Shown: in pieces, positions 15,114-22,642 of the stretch
Position numbering within the stretch: the stretch's first letter is position 1
Layout: every line of letters begins with the position of its first letter
Assembly (NCBI GenBank): GCA_965602635.1
Contig: CBFCZU010000028.1
Coordinates: forward strand, 1-26,440
Reading direction: 5' to 3'
Length of the DNA stretch: 26,440 bases
From: CBFCZU01 sp965602635
GTDB taxonomy: Bacteria > Planctomycetota > Phycisphaerae > SM23-33
The notes under the pieces: generated by a model
Told to the model about the DNA's origin: nothing
The model's database searches: none
The model's input: only the letters and a program-made list of their open reading frames with translations
Translations under genes and position numbers: made by a program

Positions 15114-16544
15114 ATGAGCGGTTGGGGCTCGATTTACAGCGGTACGGTGTCCGCGATGCGGCAGCACTCGGCGATCCTGGCGCGGCTCCAGTCGCAGGCG
15201 TCCACCGGCTCGCGGCTGCTTCGGATCTCGGACGACCCCAGCGACGCCAGTCGGATCCTCCATCTCCGCGAGCAGAGCCTGACGCTGGAAGGCTATTCCA
15301 GGAATCTCGATTACGTCGTGACAACGCTGGAGCAGGTTTCCAGCTCGCTGCAGGAGATCTCCCCGATGCTGTCACGGATCCGGGAGCTGCTCACGCAAGC
15401 GGCTTCCGCTACCTACAGCGCCTCCAACCGGACCGCGATGGGCGAGGAAATCGAGGCCTTGCTGGAGCAGATAGTCTCGGTGGTCAACTTCAAGAGCCTG
15501 GGGCGGTACATCTTCGGCGGGGCGGATATGTCGTCGGCCCCGTACTCGGTGGAGCGGGCCGCCGGGACGATAACGGCGGTCACCTACGGCGGCAGCGCCG
15601 ACAACCTCGCCGTGCCGGTGGCCCCGGGGGTGACGTCTTCGGGGCTGGTGGTCGGCGATCACATCTTCCGCTCGAGAACGCCGTGGTGGCCCGCCTTCCT
15701 CGGGAATACGGGCGCCCAGGCCGGGACCGGCGCGTCCACCGTCGAGGGCCAGCTCACGCTCCAGGCCACGCACCTGGCGACGACGTACAACGACACCGCC
15801 GGCACCGGCATCCTGCCCGGCACCAGCACCGCCGACGACACCATCCTGGGCACCTCACACACGGTGACCATCGACGCCGATAACAACAAGATCCGCCTGG
15901 ACGACGGCGTCGAACAGGACTACGCCGCCGAGGTGGACCTGGAGCTGACCAACTCCGCCGGCGACACGGTTTACGTGGACGTCAGCAACCTGACCCTGCC
16001 CGCCGGCACCGAGACCGTGTCCATCACCGCCACGGCGCGGCTCTCCATCGACGGGGGCACCACCACGACTCTGGTGACGGGCTTCGGGATGGACGAGACG
16101 GTCGTGGACTCCGCCACCGGGCGGGTGCTCAGCGTCGATGCCAGCGGGCTGATGCGCGTGGGTGACGAGCCGGTGCGGGTGGCGGCCGACTCGTACGACC
16201 TCTTCGGGACCGTCATCAGCCTGTGCGACCTGATGACCAACAGGCACGACCTGCCGGAGGACCAGCAGTTGGACCTGCTCAGCGAGGCAGTGGGCTGGCT
16301 GGATGGCGCCATGGCAGGGCTGAGCCAGCACATGACCGCCGTGGGCGGCAGGCTCCAGGCGATGGACAACCTCGGCGGCAGCCTGGAGGGCCTCCGGGGG
16401 AACACCGACACGGAGACCGCCTCCCTGGCCGACGCCGACATCATCGAGGTGGCCACGGAGCTGGCCCGCACCCAGACGCTTTACGAAATGACCCTGGCGA
16501 CGGCGGGGAGGCTGCTGAACCTGTCGCTGCTGGATTTCATCTGA
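15114..16544 (+). CDS. flgL: Flagellar hook-associated protein FlgL (HAP3)
   Basis: This 476-residue protein resembles flagellin at both ends. The N-terminal SQASTGSRLLRISDDPSDAS and the block KSLGRYIFGGADMSSAPY (about 128-145) are typical of FlgL. The C-terminal VATELARTQTLYEMTLATAG closes the D0 coiled coil and ends LLNLSLLDFI. FlgL joins FlgK to the filament. It is about 150 residues longer than common FlgL proteins. The extra part (about 195-345) is Thr/Gly/Asp-rich and beta-like. The ATG at 15114 has GGAGA upstream, 24 bp after flgK. This is the last gene of the operon seen; csrA, fliW or flagellin, which often follow, are not here. Confidence 0.93.
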   Translation: MSGWGSIYSGTVSAMRQHSAILARLQSQASTGSRLLRISDDPSDASRILHLREQSLTLEGYSRNLDYVVTTLEQVSSSLQEISPMLSRIRELLTQAASATYSASNRTAMGEEIEALLEQIVSVVNFKSLGRYIFGGADMSSAPYSVERAAGTITAVTYGGSADNLAVPVAPGVTSSGLVVGDHIFRSRTPWWPAFLGNTGAQAGTGASTVEGQLTLQATHLATTYNDTAGTGILPGTSTADDTILGTSHTVTIDADNNKIRLDDGVEQDYAAEVDLELTNSAGDTVYVDVSNLTLPAGTETVSITATARLSIDGGTTTTLVTGFGMDETVVDSATGRVLSVDASGLMRVGDEPVRVAADSYDLFGTVISLCDLMTNRHDLPEDQQLDLLSEAVGWLDGAMAGLSQHMTAVGGRLQAMDNLGGSLEGLRGNTDTETASLADADIIEVATELARTQTLYEMTLATAGRLLNLSLLDFI

Positions 16545-16707
16545 TGCCGCGATCCATCCGCCGGAGGCGGCGAGGTCTTGGATTTGAACGCTCTTTGCGC
16601 ACGATATTTGTACACCTCTGCCGGGCGGCGGGCCGCTTCGTCCGTTCGCGATGGGCGTTTCCGCGCCCCGGCCGGGAGAATCCCCGTCCCGCTCGGGCTT
16701 GACCCGC

Positions 16708-16724
16708 CAGGCACGCGGTTTGCA
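16708..16724 (+). promoter_or_regulatory. Sigma-54-like promoter of the glycosyltransferase cassette
   Basis: The sequence CAGGCACGCGGTTTGCA has the essential GG (16710-16711) and GC (16722-16723) at the correct spacing plus the CACG block. It deviates from consensus at the first T and at the purine after CACG. The predicted start is near 16735, leaving a leader of about 77 nt. The leader contains a small hairpin (CCGCT-CTG-AGCGG, 16755-16767). The rest of the 267-bp gap after flgL shows no gene. Confidence 0.6.
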
Positions 16725-16811
16725 CCACGTCCATCGCGTGCTTGCGGTGCGCGACCGCTCTGAGCGGGCCCGGGACAAGGCCATCGCACCAGCGAAGAAA
16801 GGGAACATACA

Positions 16812-18254
16812 GTGACAGGATCTTCTTCGGAAGGCGGCGCCTATGGACAGGGCCTCAAACTGGCCGACGCGGGAAGGCACGAGGAGGCGCTGGCGCTGAT
16901 CCAGGAGCATCTGCTCAGCTCGCCCGAGGACGGCCAGGCGCTCAATGATGCCGGCGCCCTGCTGTACGTCCTGGGGCGGCTCGACGAGGCCCGCGAGCAC
17001 CTCAAGAAGGCTCTGGAGCACATCGACGGCTGCCCGGCCGAGACGCTGTCCAACCTGGCGGAGGTGGGCCTGGCGGCGGGCCGGCCCGAGGAGGTCATGG
17101 CCCTGCTGGGCCCGCTGGCCCAGGCCGAGGCGCTCAGCCCGGACCTCGTCAACCGCATCGCCACCGGATTCCTCGACAACGACGACCCCTCCCGCGCCGC
17201 CGAGGCCATCCTCTGCTCGCTGTCAATGGCGCCCGACCAGGAGTACGTCCTCAGGCCGATCCTCGATAACATCCACCGCCTGCGCCCAAAGGTGGCGTTC
17301 TTCTGCGGGACGGGCGACAGACAATACATGGACGTCGTCTGCCGGTTCACCGAGCCGCGGTTCGAGATGAAGATCTTCGAGGGCAACAGCCCCGACGAGA
17401 TGTTCGAGCTGATGCGGTGGTGCGACATCGCCTGGTTCGAGTGGTGCACCACCCAGCTTGCAGCCGCCTCCCAGCACTCCAAGGTCTGCCGGATCGTCGC
17501 CCGCCTGCACCACTTCGAGGTCTTCCAGCCCTGGTTGGCGCAGACCAAGTGGGAGAACGTGGACGTGCTGGTCACCAGCGGCAACACCGCCATCCTCGAC
17601 CTGCTCGCCCAGCGGGCGCCCCAGCTCGAAGAGAAGACCCGCCTGCTGACCGTGCCGATCGGCGTGGACCTGGAGGAGTTGCCCTTCGTCAACAGGCCCA
17701 GGGGCAGGAACCTTGTCTGCCTGTCCGAGCTGGTAGTGCCCAAGAACCCGATGTTCGCCCTCCAGTGCTTCCAGAAGCTGCACTCCATCGACCCGGAGTA
17801 CCACCTGAGCTTCGCCGGGCAGATACGCGACGACGTGCTGGAGCAGTACCTCCAACACATGGTGGCGGAGATGGGGCTGGGCGAAAGCGTCTCCTTCGAC
17901 GGCTGGCAGCAGGACATCACCGCCTACCTCAAGGACAAGCACTACGTGGTCTCCACCAGCATGGTCGAGGGCCAGCCGGTGCAGATTCACCAGGCGATGG
18001 CCCGCGGGCTCAAGCCCGTGGTCCACAGCTTCCCGGGCTGCCGGGACTTCCTGCCGGACGAGGGCGTCTTCCTGACGGTCGATGAGTTCTGCCACCGCAT
18101 CCTCGAGGAGTCATACCGGCCGGAGAGCTACCGCGACTTCGTGGCCCGGAAATACTCGCAGGTGGCGTACCTGGCGAAGGTCAACGAAATCTTCCTGGCG
18201 ATGGAGAAGAGGCCGGTTACCGAGGAGGCCGGACACTCGCCCGCCCAGGAGTGA
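16812..18254 (+). CDS. TPR-containing GT-B glycosyltransferase
   Basis: This 480-residue protein starts with TPR-like helical repeats (about 5-145: LKLADAGRHEEALALIQEHL, then a second unit with LYVLGRLDEAREHLKKALEH). A GT-B fold follows (about 160-460), with the GT4-like C-terminal stretch VSTSMVEGQPVQIHQAMARG (about 383-402). The EX7E motif of retaining GT4 enzymes is changed: Glu386 is kept, but the second position is Gln394. The donor and acceptor cannot be read from the sequence. Its place behind flgL and a sigma-54-like site suggests modification of a flagellar protein, by analogy with flagellin glycosylation islands. The start is GTG 16812 with AAAGGGA 7 nt upstream. Confidence 0.75.
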   Translation: MTGSSSEGGAYGQGLKLADAGRHEEALALIQEHLLSSPEDGQALNDAGALLYVLGRLDEAREHLKKALEHIDGCPAETLSNLAEVGLAAGRPEEVMALLGPLAQAEALSPDLVNRIATGFLDNDDPSRAAEAILCSLSMAPDQEYVLRPILDNIHRLRPKVAFFCGTGDRQYMDVVCRFTEPRFEMKIFEGNSPDEMFELMRWCDIAWFEWCTTQLAAASQHSKVCRIVARLHHFEVFQPWLAQTKWENVDVLVTSGNTAILDLLAQRAPQLEEKTRLLTVPIGVDLEELPFVNRPRGRNLVCLSELVVPKNPMFALQCFQKLHSIDPEYHLSFAGQIRDDVLEQYLQHMVAEMGLGESVSFDGWQQDITAYLKDKHYVVSTSMVEGQPVQIHQAMARGLKPVVHSFPGCRDFLPDEGVFLTVDEFCHRILEESYRPESYRDFVARKYSQVAYLAKVNEIFLAMEKRPVTEEAGHSPAQE

Positions 18255-18269
18255 AGGGATCTCGCGAAG

Positions 18270-19880
18270 GTGATCCGCAGCAGCGACAACCTCGAACACG
18301 ACGGGCCCCTGGTCAGCCTGATCGTCTGCACCTACAACCGGCCCGAGTATCTGGCCGACGCGCTGGGAAGCGCGGTCCGCCAGAGCTGGCCTAACCTTCA
18401 GATCATCGTCCTCAACGACGGAGGCCAGGACGTCGCCGACGTCGTCGAGCCCCTCAAGGGCGCCCGCGGGCGGGCGCTCAACGCCCGGGGCGGCGCGGTA
18501 GAGCCCCTCACCCTGATACAGAGGCAGGAGAACCGCGGCTACGCCGCCAGCCTGAATGAGGCCCTGGAACACGCCGAGGGCAAGTACGTCGCCTACCTCG
18601 GCGACGACGACATCCACTATGGCGATCACATCGAGCGGCTGGTGACGGCCCTGGAGGGCCCCACCGACTGCCAGGTGGCCTACAGCAACCTGTACCGGAC
18701 CATGTTCCGCACCATGCCCGACGGCTCGCGCCTGGCCGTCGGCAAGGTCCTCGAAATCCGCCGCGACTTCGAGCGGTTCTTCATGTTCTACTTCAACCAG
18801 GCCCTGGGCGGGTCGCTCATGCACCGGCGGGACCTGCTGGAGAAGACCGGGCCGTACAACGAGAAGGTCAAGGTGCTGATCGACTGGGACATGGCCCGGC
18901 GGCTGAGCTTCTTCAGCGATTTCCTCCACGTTGACAACATCACCGGCGAATACTGCATCCCCGAGGAGGAGGTCTCCGACCGGATCTCCCACCGCATGCG
19001 GCGGGACAAGAACGAGTTCAAGGCCCAATACCTGATGATCCGGACCAGCCGCCCGCCGAAGCCCTGGCCTAAGGTGCAGGACCTGTCGATCATCATCCCG
19101 GCCGGCCATCTGCGCCCGCAGATCGTTCACATGGTCATGACGGTCATCGACAAGACCTCTTGGCCTTTCATGGTGTACCTGGTCCTGCCGGAGCGGGACA
19201 TTGCGGCCCTGAGCATCGACGAGGTCTCGCACATCGTCAAGCCGGTGCCGGTGGCCCCGGGCGCCCCCCCCTCGGCGATGGTCGATGCGGCCCTGCGGGA
19301 GTGCGAGGGCGAGTACGTCGCCATTGCCCCGCCGGGGGTGAGACTGAACGACATGTGGGTGGAGCGCCCGCTGCACGCCCTTATGAACAGCGCCGGCGCC
19401 CGCCAGGGATATCTGCTGTCGGCCTCGAGCGGGGCCTGGGGGGCGCTGCTCCGCAAGGGCGAGCTGGCCGAGGCCCGTAACCGCTTCCCGGCGCTGGAGG
19501 TGCGGCGCTGCGTCGAGGCGGCCGGCATCGAACTGCGACGGATCACGGAGCGCGACAACCCGCTGGTCATGGACGATTTCCTGACCACCGTCAGGGCGCT
19601 GGAGACCGACGGCGACTGGCACCACGCCCAGGCCATGTACGAGAAGATGCCCGAACTCTGCCGCAACGAGCTGTGGATGAAGGACCGGGCGGCTCTGGCC
19701 CTTTTCAGCAAGGGCACCCAGGACGCCGAGGCGCTGGAGCTGTGTCGGGAGGTCAATCGCCGCCAGCCGACGGCCGATTCGTTGCTGCTGGAGGCGAAGC
19801 TCCACCGGCGGATGGACCGCACCGAATCGGCGGTGGGGCTGCTGGAACAGGCTCGGGAGATACTTCAGTGGAAAGCGTGA
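18270..19880 (+). CDS. Tandem GT-A (GT2-like) glycosyltransferase with C-terminal TPR-like helices
   Basis: This 536-residue protein opens with a typical GT2 domain: VSLIVCTYNRPEYLADALGS (about 12-31), a nucleotide-binding NDGG, ENRGYAASLNEALEHAEGKY and the metal-binding GDDD (Asp112-114). Its acceptor-side motif is ALGGSLMHRRDLLE. A second, weaker GT-A-like unit starts at about 270 (DLSIIIPAGHLRPQIV), but the site matching the acidic motif reads VAIAPPGVRLND, so it lacks the Asp cluster and is probably inactive. The last 110 residues form TPR-like helices. I infer that the first domain transfers sugar and the others bind a protein substrate. The start is GTG 18270, 15 bp after the previous stop, with AAGGG upstream. 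Confidence 0.78.
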   Translation: MIRSSDNLEHDGPLVSLIVCTYNRPEYLADALGSAVRQSWPNLQIIVLNDGGQDVADVVEPLKGARGRALNARGGAVEPLTLIQRQENRGYAASLNEALEHAEGKYVAYLGDDDIHYGDHIERLVTALEGPTDCQVAYSNLYRTMFRTMPDGSRLAVGKVLEIRRDFERFFMFYFNQALGGSLMHRRDLLEKTGPYNEKVKVLIDWDMARRLSFFSDFLHVDNITGEYCIPEEEVSDRISHRMRRDKNEFKAQYLMIRTSRPPKPWPKVQDLSIIIPAGHLRPQIVHMVMTVIDKTSWPFMVYLVLPERDIAALSIDEVSHIVKPVPVAPGAPPSAMVDAALRECEGEYVAIAPPGVRLNDMWVERPLHALMNSAGARQGYLLSASSGAWGALLRKGELAEARNRFPALEVRRCVEAAGIELRRITERDNPLVMDDFLTTVRALETDGDWHHAQAMYEKMPELCRNELWMKDRAALALFSKGTQDAEALELCREVNRRQPTADSLLLEAKLHRRMDRTESAVGLLEQAREILQWKA

Positions 19881-20599
19881 AGGCACAGAAAGACGCCGGC
19901 GCCGACAGCGCCACCTCGGCTGGGAGTGCCCAGTCCGCCGGCCGGCCCGAGGACGCCCGCGTGCTCAAGCAGCACTACGAGATCCTCAAGGAGCTGGCGG
20001 AGTGCCACGCCGCCCTGGCCGACTACGACCGGGCGCGGGACTGCTACACCCAGGCCGCCGACCTCGCCCCGGACGAGGCCGCCCCCCACGTGGGCATGGG
20101 CGTGGTGGACATACACTCCGGCCGCCTCGATCGGGCCGAGAGGTCGTTCCGGACCGCACTGGAGATCCAGAGCGACTACTCCGAGGCATACGGCGGGTTG
20201 GCGATGATCCGCCAGCAGAAGGAGGACTACCCGGCCGCGTTCGACATGTACCTCAAGTGCCTGGAGCTCGACACCGACAACCTCGTCGCCCTGCTGGGAC
20301 TGTTCCAGACCTCCTGCCAGATGGGAACCTTCTCGAAGGTCATCTTCTTCCTGGAAACCTACCTCGACAAGCACCCGGGCGACACGGCCGTGCTCTTCTG
20401 CCTGGCGACGCTGTATGCCAGGGAGGACAGGCTCGAGGATGCCCGCGAGGGGCTGTTGAACGTCACGGCCCTGGACCCGGCCAACGCCGAGGCCGCTGCC
20501 CTGCTGGCGGAGGTGCGACGAGGCATCGAGGCAAGGCCCGTCGGCTCGGGCGCCTCGAAGGGCCTGCCCGCCCGCGACGGCGAGGACCTGAGCACATGA
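19868..20599 (+). CDS. TPR repeat protein of the glycosylation cassette
   Basis: This 243-residue protein has at least four TPR-type helix pairs between about 35 and 225, for example ALADYDRARDCYTQAADLAP, then SGRLDRAERSFRTALEIQSD and PAAFDMYLKCLELDTDN. TPRs mediate protein-protein contacts; there is no catalytic domain and no signal peptide. The gene overlaps the tandem glycosyltransferase by 13 bp, and its stop overlaps the next start (ATGA, 20596-20599), so it is translationally coupled on both sides. GTG 19868 is chosen because GGGAG lies 8 nt upstream; GTG 19877 (a 4-bp overlap) is an alternative. The role is probably to scaffold substrate and transferases; this is inferred. Confidence 0.72.
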   Translation: MESVKAQKDAGADSATSAGSAQSAGRPEDARVLKQHYEILKELAECHAALADYDRARDCYTQAADLAPDEAAPHVGMGVVDIHSGRLDRAERSFRTALEIQSDYSEAYGGLAMIRQQKEDYPAAFDMYLKCLELDTDNLVALLGLFQTSCQMGTFSKVIFFLETYLDKHPGDTAVLFCLATLYAREDRLEDAREGLLNVTALDPANAEAAALLAEVRRGIEARPVGSGASKGLPARDGEDLST

Positions 20600-20931
20600 G
20601 CGCTGGGCCCGACCCCGGCCGCCGCGCCGACGAGCAGGTGCTCGCCGAGCTTGAGGAGGCCCTCTCCGAGCAGTTGGCCCTGGCCCGGGGCAACCAACTG
20701 GACGCCTGCCAGGCGGCCGCCGACCGCGTCGAGAAACTCCTGCACCTTGCCCGCGAGATACCCGAGCCCATCTCGCCCGCGGGCATGGAGCGGCTCAAGC
20801 GGATCGATCTGTTGTATCGCCGGCTGGGGCTGACCATCGCTCAGCACAAGGCGGAGCTGGGCGGGCAGATCGAGCGGCTGCGGCAGGGCAGGACCACGCT
20901 GCGTGCCTATGGCGGCGGCGCCGGCCGATGA
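20596..20931 (+). CDS. Small helical protein, possible FlgN/FliT-like chaperone
   Basis: This 111-residue protein is nearly all helix: EQVLAELEEALSEQLALARG (about 13-32), then a second long helix ending QIERLRQGRTTLRAYGG. Small export chaperones of the FlgN/FliT class have this size and shape, and the RLRQGRTTLRAYG ending resembles their C-termini. The match is short, so the call is tentative. Its start overlaps the TPR gene stop by 4 bp, so it belongs to the same cassette. If it is a chaperone, its client is likely the protein modified by the neighbouring transferases. No cysteines are seen outside the DACQ stretch, and there is no signal peptide. Confidence 0.55.
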   Translation: MSAGPDPGRRADEQVLAELEEALSEQLALARGNQLDACQAAADRVEKLLHLAREIPEPISPAGMERLKRIDLLYRRLGLTIAQHKAELGGQIERLRQGRTTLRAYGGGAGR

Positions 20932-20967
20932 CCGCCGCCTCATTCCCGGGCGAACTCCAAAATGAGT

Positions 20968-20996
20968 TTGACGCGCCGCCTTTCCCGTGACAGAAT
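20968..20996 (+). promoter_or_regulatory. Sigma-70-type promoter for the HTH-ATPase gene
   Basis: TTGACG (20968-20973) and CAGAAT (20991-20996) are separated by exactly 17 bp and match the -35 and -10 consensus at 5/6 and 4/6 positions. The predicted start lies about 90 nt before the ATG at 21092. This is unlike the sigma-54 control of the neighbouring units. Confidence 0.45.
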
Positions 20997-21091
20997 GCCG
21001 TTTCGCCAGGGGCAACGGAGGGCCAGCGGCGAATCGGGACGGAGCCACCAGGCCATTCGGCCGGCTGTTGACATTCGCAGGAGGGTGCGGC

Positions 21092-22642
21092 ATGTCCGAA
21101 CGATTCTTCAGCACCTACCAGGTGGCCGATCTGCTCGGCGCGACACCGGGCATGGTCGTCGAGTGGATGGAGAAGGGCTGGCTGCCATTCGAGCGGCTGC
21201 CGGACGGGCCCGTGCGGGTCAGCGAGGACGGGCTGATCCAGTTTCTCCGGAGCCAGGGGATCGATATCGAGCAGATCATGTCCAAGGCGGCTGCGGCGGC
21301 CCCGTCGCAGCCTGCGTCGGGGGAGGTCGAGCCTGCCCGCCCGGAGCGGCCTGAAGCCCCGCCGACCGGCGGCGAGGCCTACCAGGCCGAGCTGGTCGAG
21401 GACGACGCCCCGCCCGCGGCCGAGGCCGAGCCCGACGCCGCCGAAGCGGTCGAGCCTGTCGCCGCGGCTGAGGCCGAGCCCGCCGACCCCGCCGCCCAGG
21501 TCGCCGAGGCGATGCTTCGACACGCCGTCAGCCGCAGCGCCGCCGAGATCCACCTCGACCCCGTCCGCAGCGGACTGGCGTTGAGGATGAGGATCGACGG
21601 CCTCCTGCACGAGCGCGCCAGCTTCCGCCAGCGGCTGCCGGAGGGCGTCGCCCCCAAGCTGATCGCCTACCTGAAGGCCCTCGCCGGTCTGGACATCGGG
21701 CAGTGCAGCCGCCCCCAGAGCGGCGAGTTCATCACGCCGGTTGACGGGCGGCAGGTCGAGCTGGCGATCGCCACCTGCCCGACGCCGCGCGGCGAGAAGC
21801 TCTTCATCCGCATCCTCGATCGCCGCGTGCGGCCGCTGTCCGAGCTGGGGCTTTCGGACCAGGAGGAGGCGCGCCTGCGGGCCGCCCTCGCCGGCGGCGG
21901 GCTGGTCGTGCTCGCCGCCCCGCCCCGCTGCGGCAAGGACGAGACCCTCCGCGCCATGCTCGCGGCGCTGGCTGGGGCTCAGAGCAACTGCCTGGCCATC
22001 GAAGCCGACGCCGAGGCCGAACTCGAATGGGTGACGCACTGCCGAGTGGGCCAGACCGCGGGCCTGGGCTTCCCCGAGGCCGTCAGGGCCGCCGCGCGCC
22101 AGCGACCCGAGGCCGTCATGGTCGCCGACCTGCGCAACCCGCCTACCGCCCTTGCGGCGCTGGAGGCGGCCTTGGGCGGCAGCGTGGTCTTGGCGGGGAT
22201 GCACTCTCCCACGGCCGCGGGTGCGGTCGAGACGCTCCTGGAGATGGGGCTGGAGCCCTGGCCGCTGTCGTCGGTGCTGGCCGGCGTGATCGAGCATCAG
22301 ACTATCAGGCTGCTCTGCGCGAGCTGCAAGCAGCAGGTCGAGCCGTCCGCCGACGAGTTGGAGGCCCTGGGCCTGGCCGGCGAGCAGGCTCCGGCGGCGG
22401 TGTTCGCCCCCGGCGGGTGTTCGCGCTGCGGCGAGCTGGGCTACGCGGGCCGGGCGGCCGTGATCGCGCCGATGCCCCTCGACCGGGCGGTGGTCTCCGC
22501 CATCCGGCGCGGCGCCGACGCCGTCGTCATCGAGCAGCTCGTCCGTCAAGCCGGCGGCAGGTCGCTGCTCGAGGCCGCCGTCGAGAAGGCCCGCGCCGGG
22601 CTGACCTCCCTGGCGGAACTGCGCAGGGTCTTCGGGCGATGA
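21092..22642 (+). CDS. Excisionase/MerR-type HTH fused to a degenerate GspE/PilB-type ATPase
   Basis: This 516-residue protein has three parts. Residues 7-56 form a winged-helix excisionase/MerR-type HTH (YQVADLLGATPGMVVEWMEK, then a wing and a DGLIQFL helix). Residues 65-135 are an acidic Ala/Pro/Glu linker. Residues 138-516 follow the secretion-ATPase order: AEIHLDP, RIDGLLHE, LAGLDIGQ, LFIRILD, a P-loop, a Walker B region, the His box (GMHSP) and a tetracysteine site (C409/C412, C443/C446). The P-loop is A276-PPRCGK-D283, with the first Gly and the final Ser/Thr replaced, and Walker B has ADLRN for the usual GEIRD. ATP use is therefore doubtful. ATG 21092 has an excellent AGGAGGG upstream. 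It may be a regulatory or structural relative of type IV pilus/T2SS motors. Confidence 0.8.
   Translation: MSERFFSTYQVADLLGATPGMVVEWMEKGWLPFERLPDGPVRVSEDGLIQFLRSQGIDIEQIMSKAAAAAPSQPASGEVEPARPERPEAPPTGGEAYQAELVEDDAPPAAEAEPDAAEAVEPVAAAEAEPADPAAQVAEAMLRHAVSRSAAEIHLDPVRSGLALRMRIDGLLHERASFRQRLPEGVAPKLIAYLKALAGLDIGQCSRPQSGEFITPVDGRQVELAIATCPTPRGEKLFIRILDRRVRPLSELGLSDQEEARLRAALAGGGLVVLAAPPRCGKDETLRAMLAALAGAQSNCLAIEADAEAELEWVTHCRVGQTAGLGFPEAVRAAARQRPEAVMVADLRNPPTALAALEAALGGSVVLAGMHSPTAAGAVETLLEMGLEPWPLSSVLAGVIEHQTIRLLCASCKQQVEPSADELEALGLAGEQAPAAVFAPGGCSRCGELGYAGRAAVIAPMPLDRAVVSAIRRGADAVVIEQLVRQAGGRSLLEAAVEKARAGLTSLAELRRVFGR

Noticed and set aside
16558..16570. CCGCC-GGA-GGCGG hairpin after flgL as a terminator
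   Set aside because: The stem is only 5 bp and there is no T-run, so it does not qualify as an intrinsic terminator.
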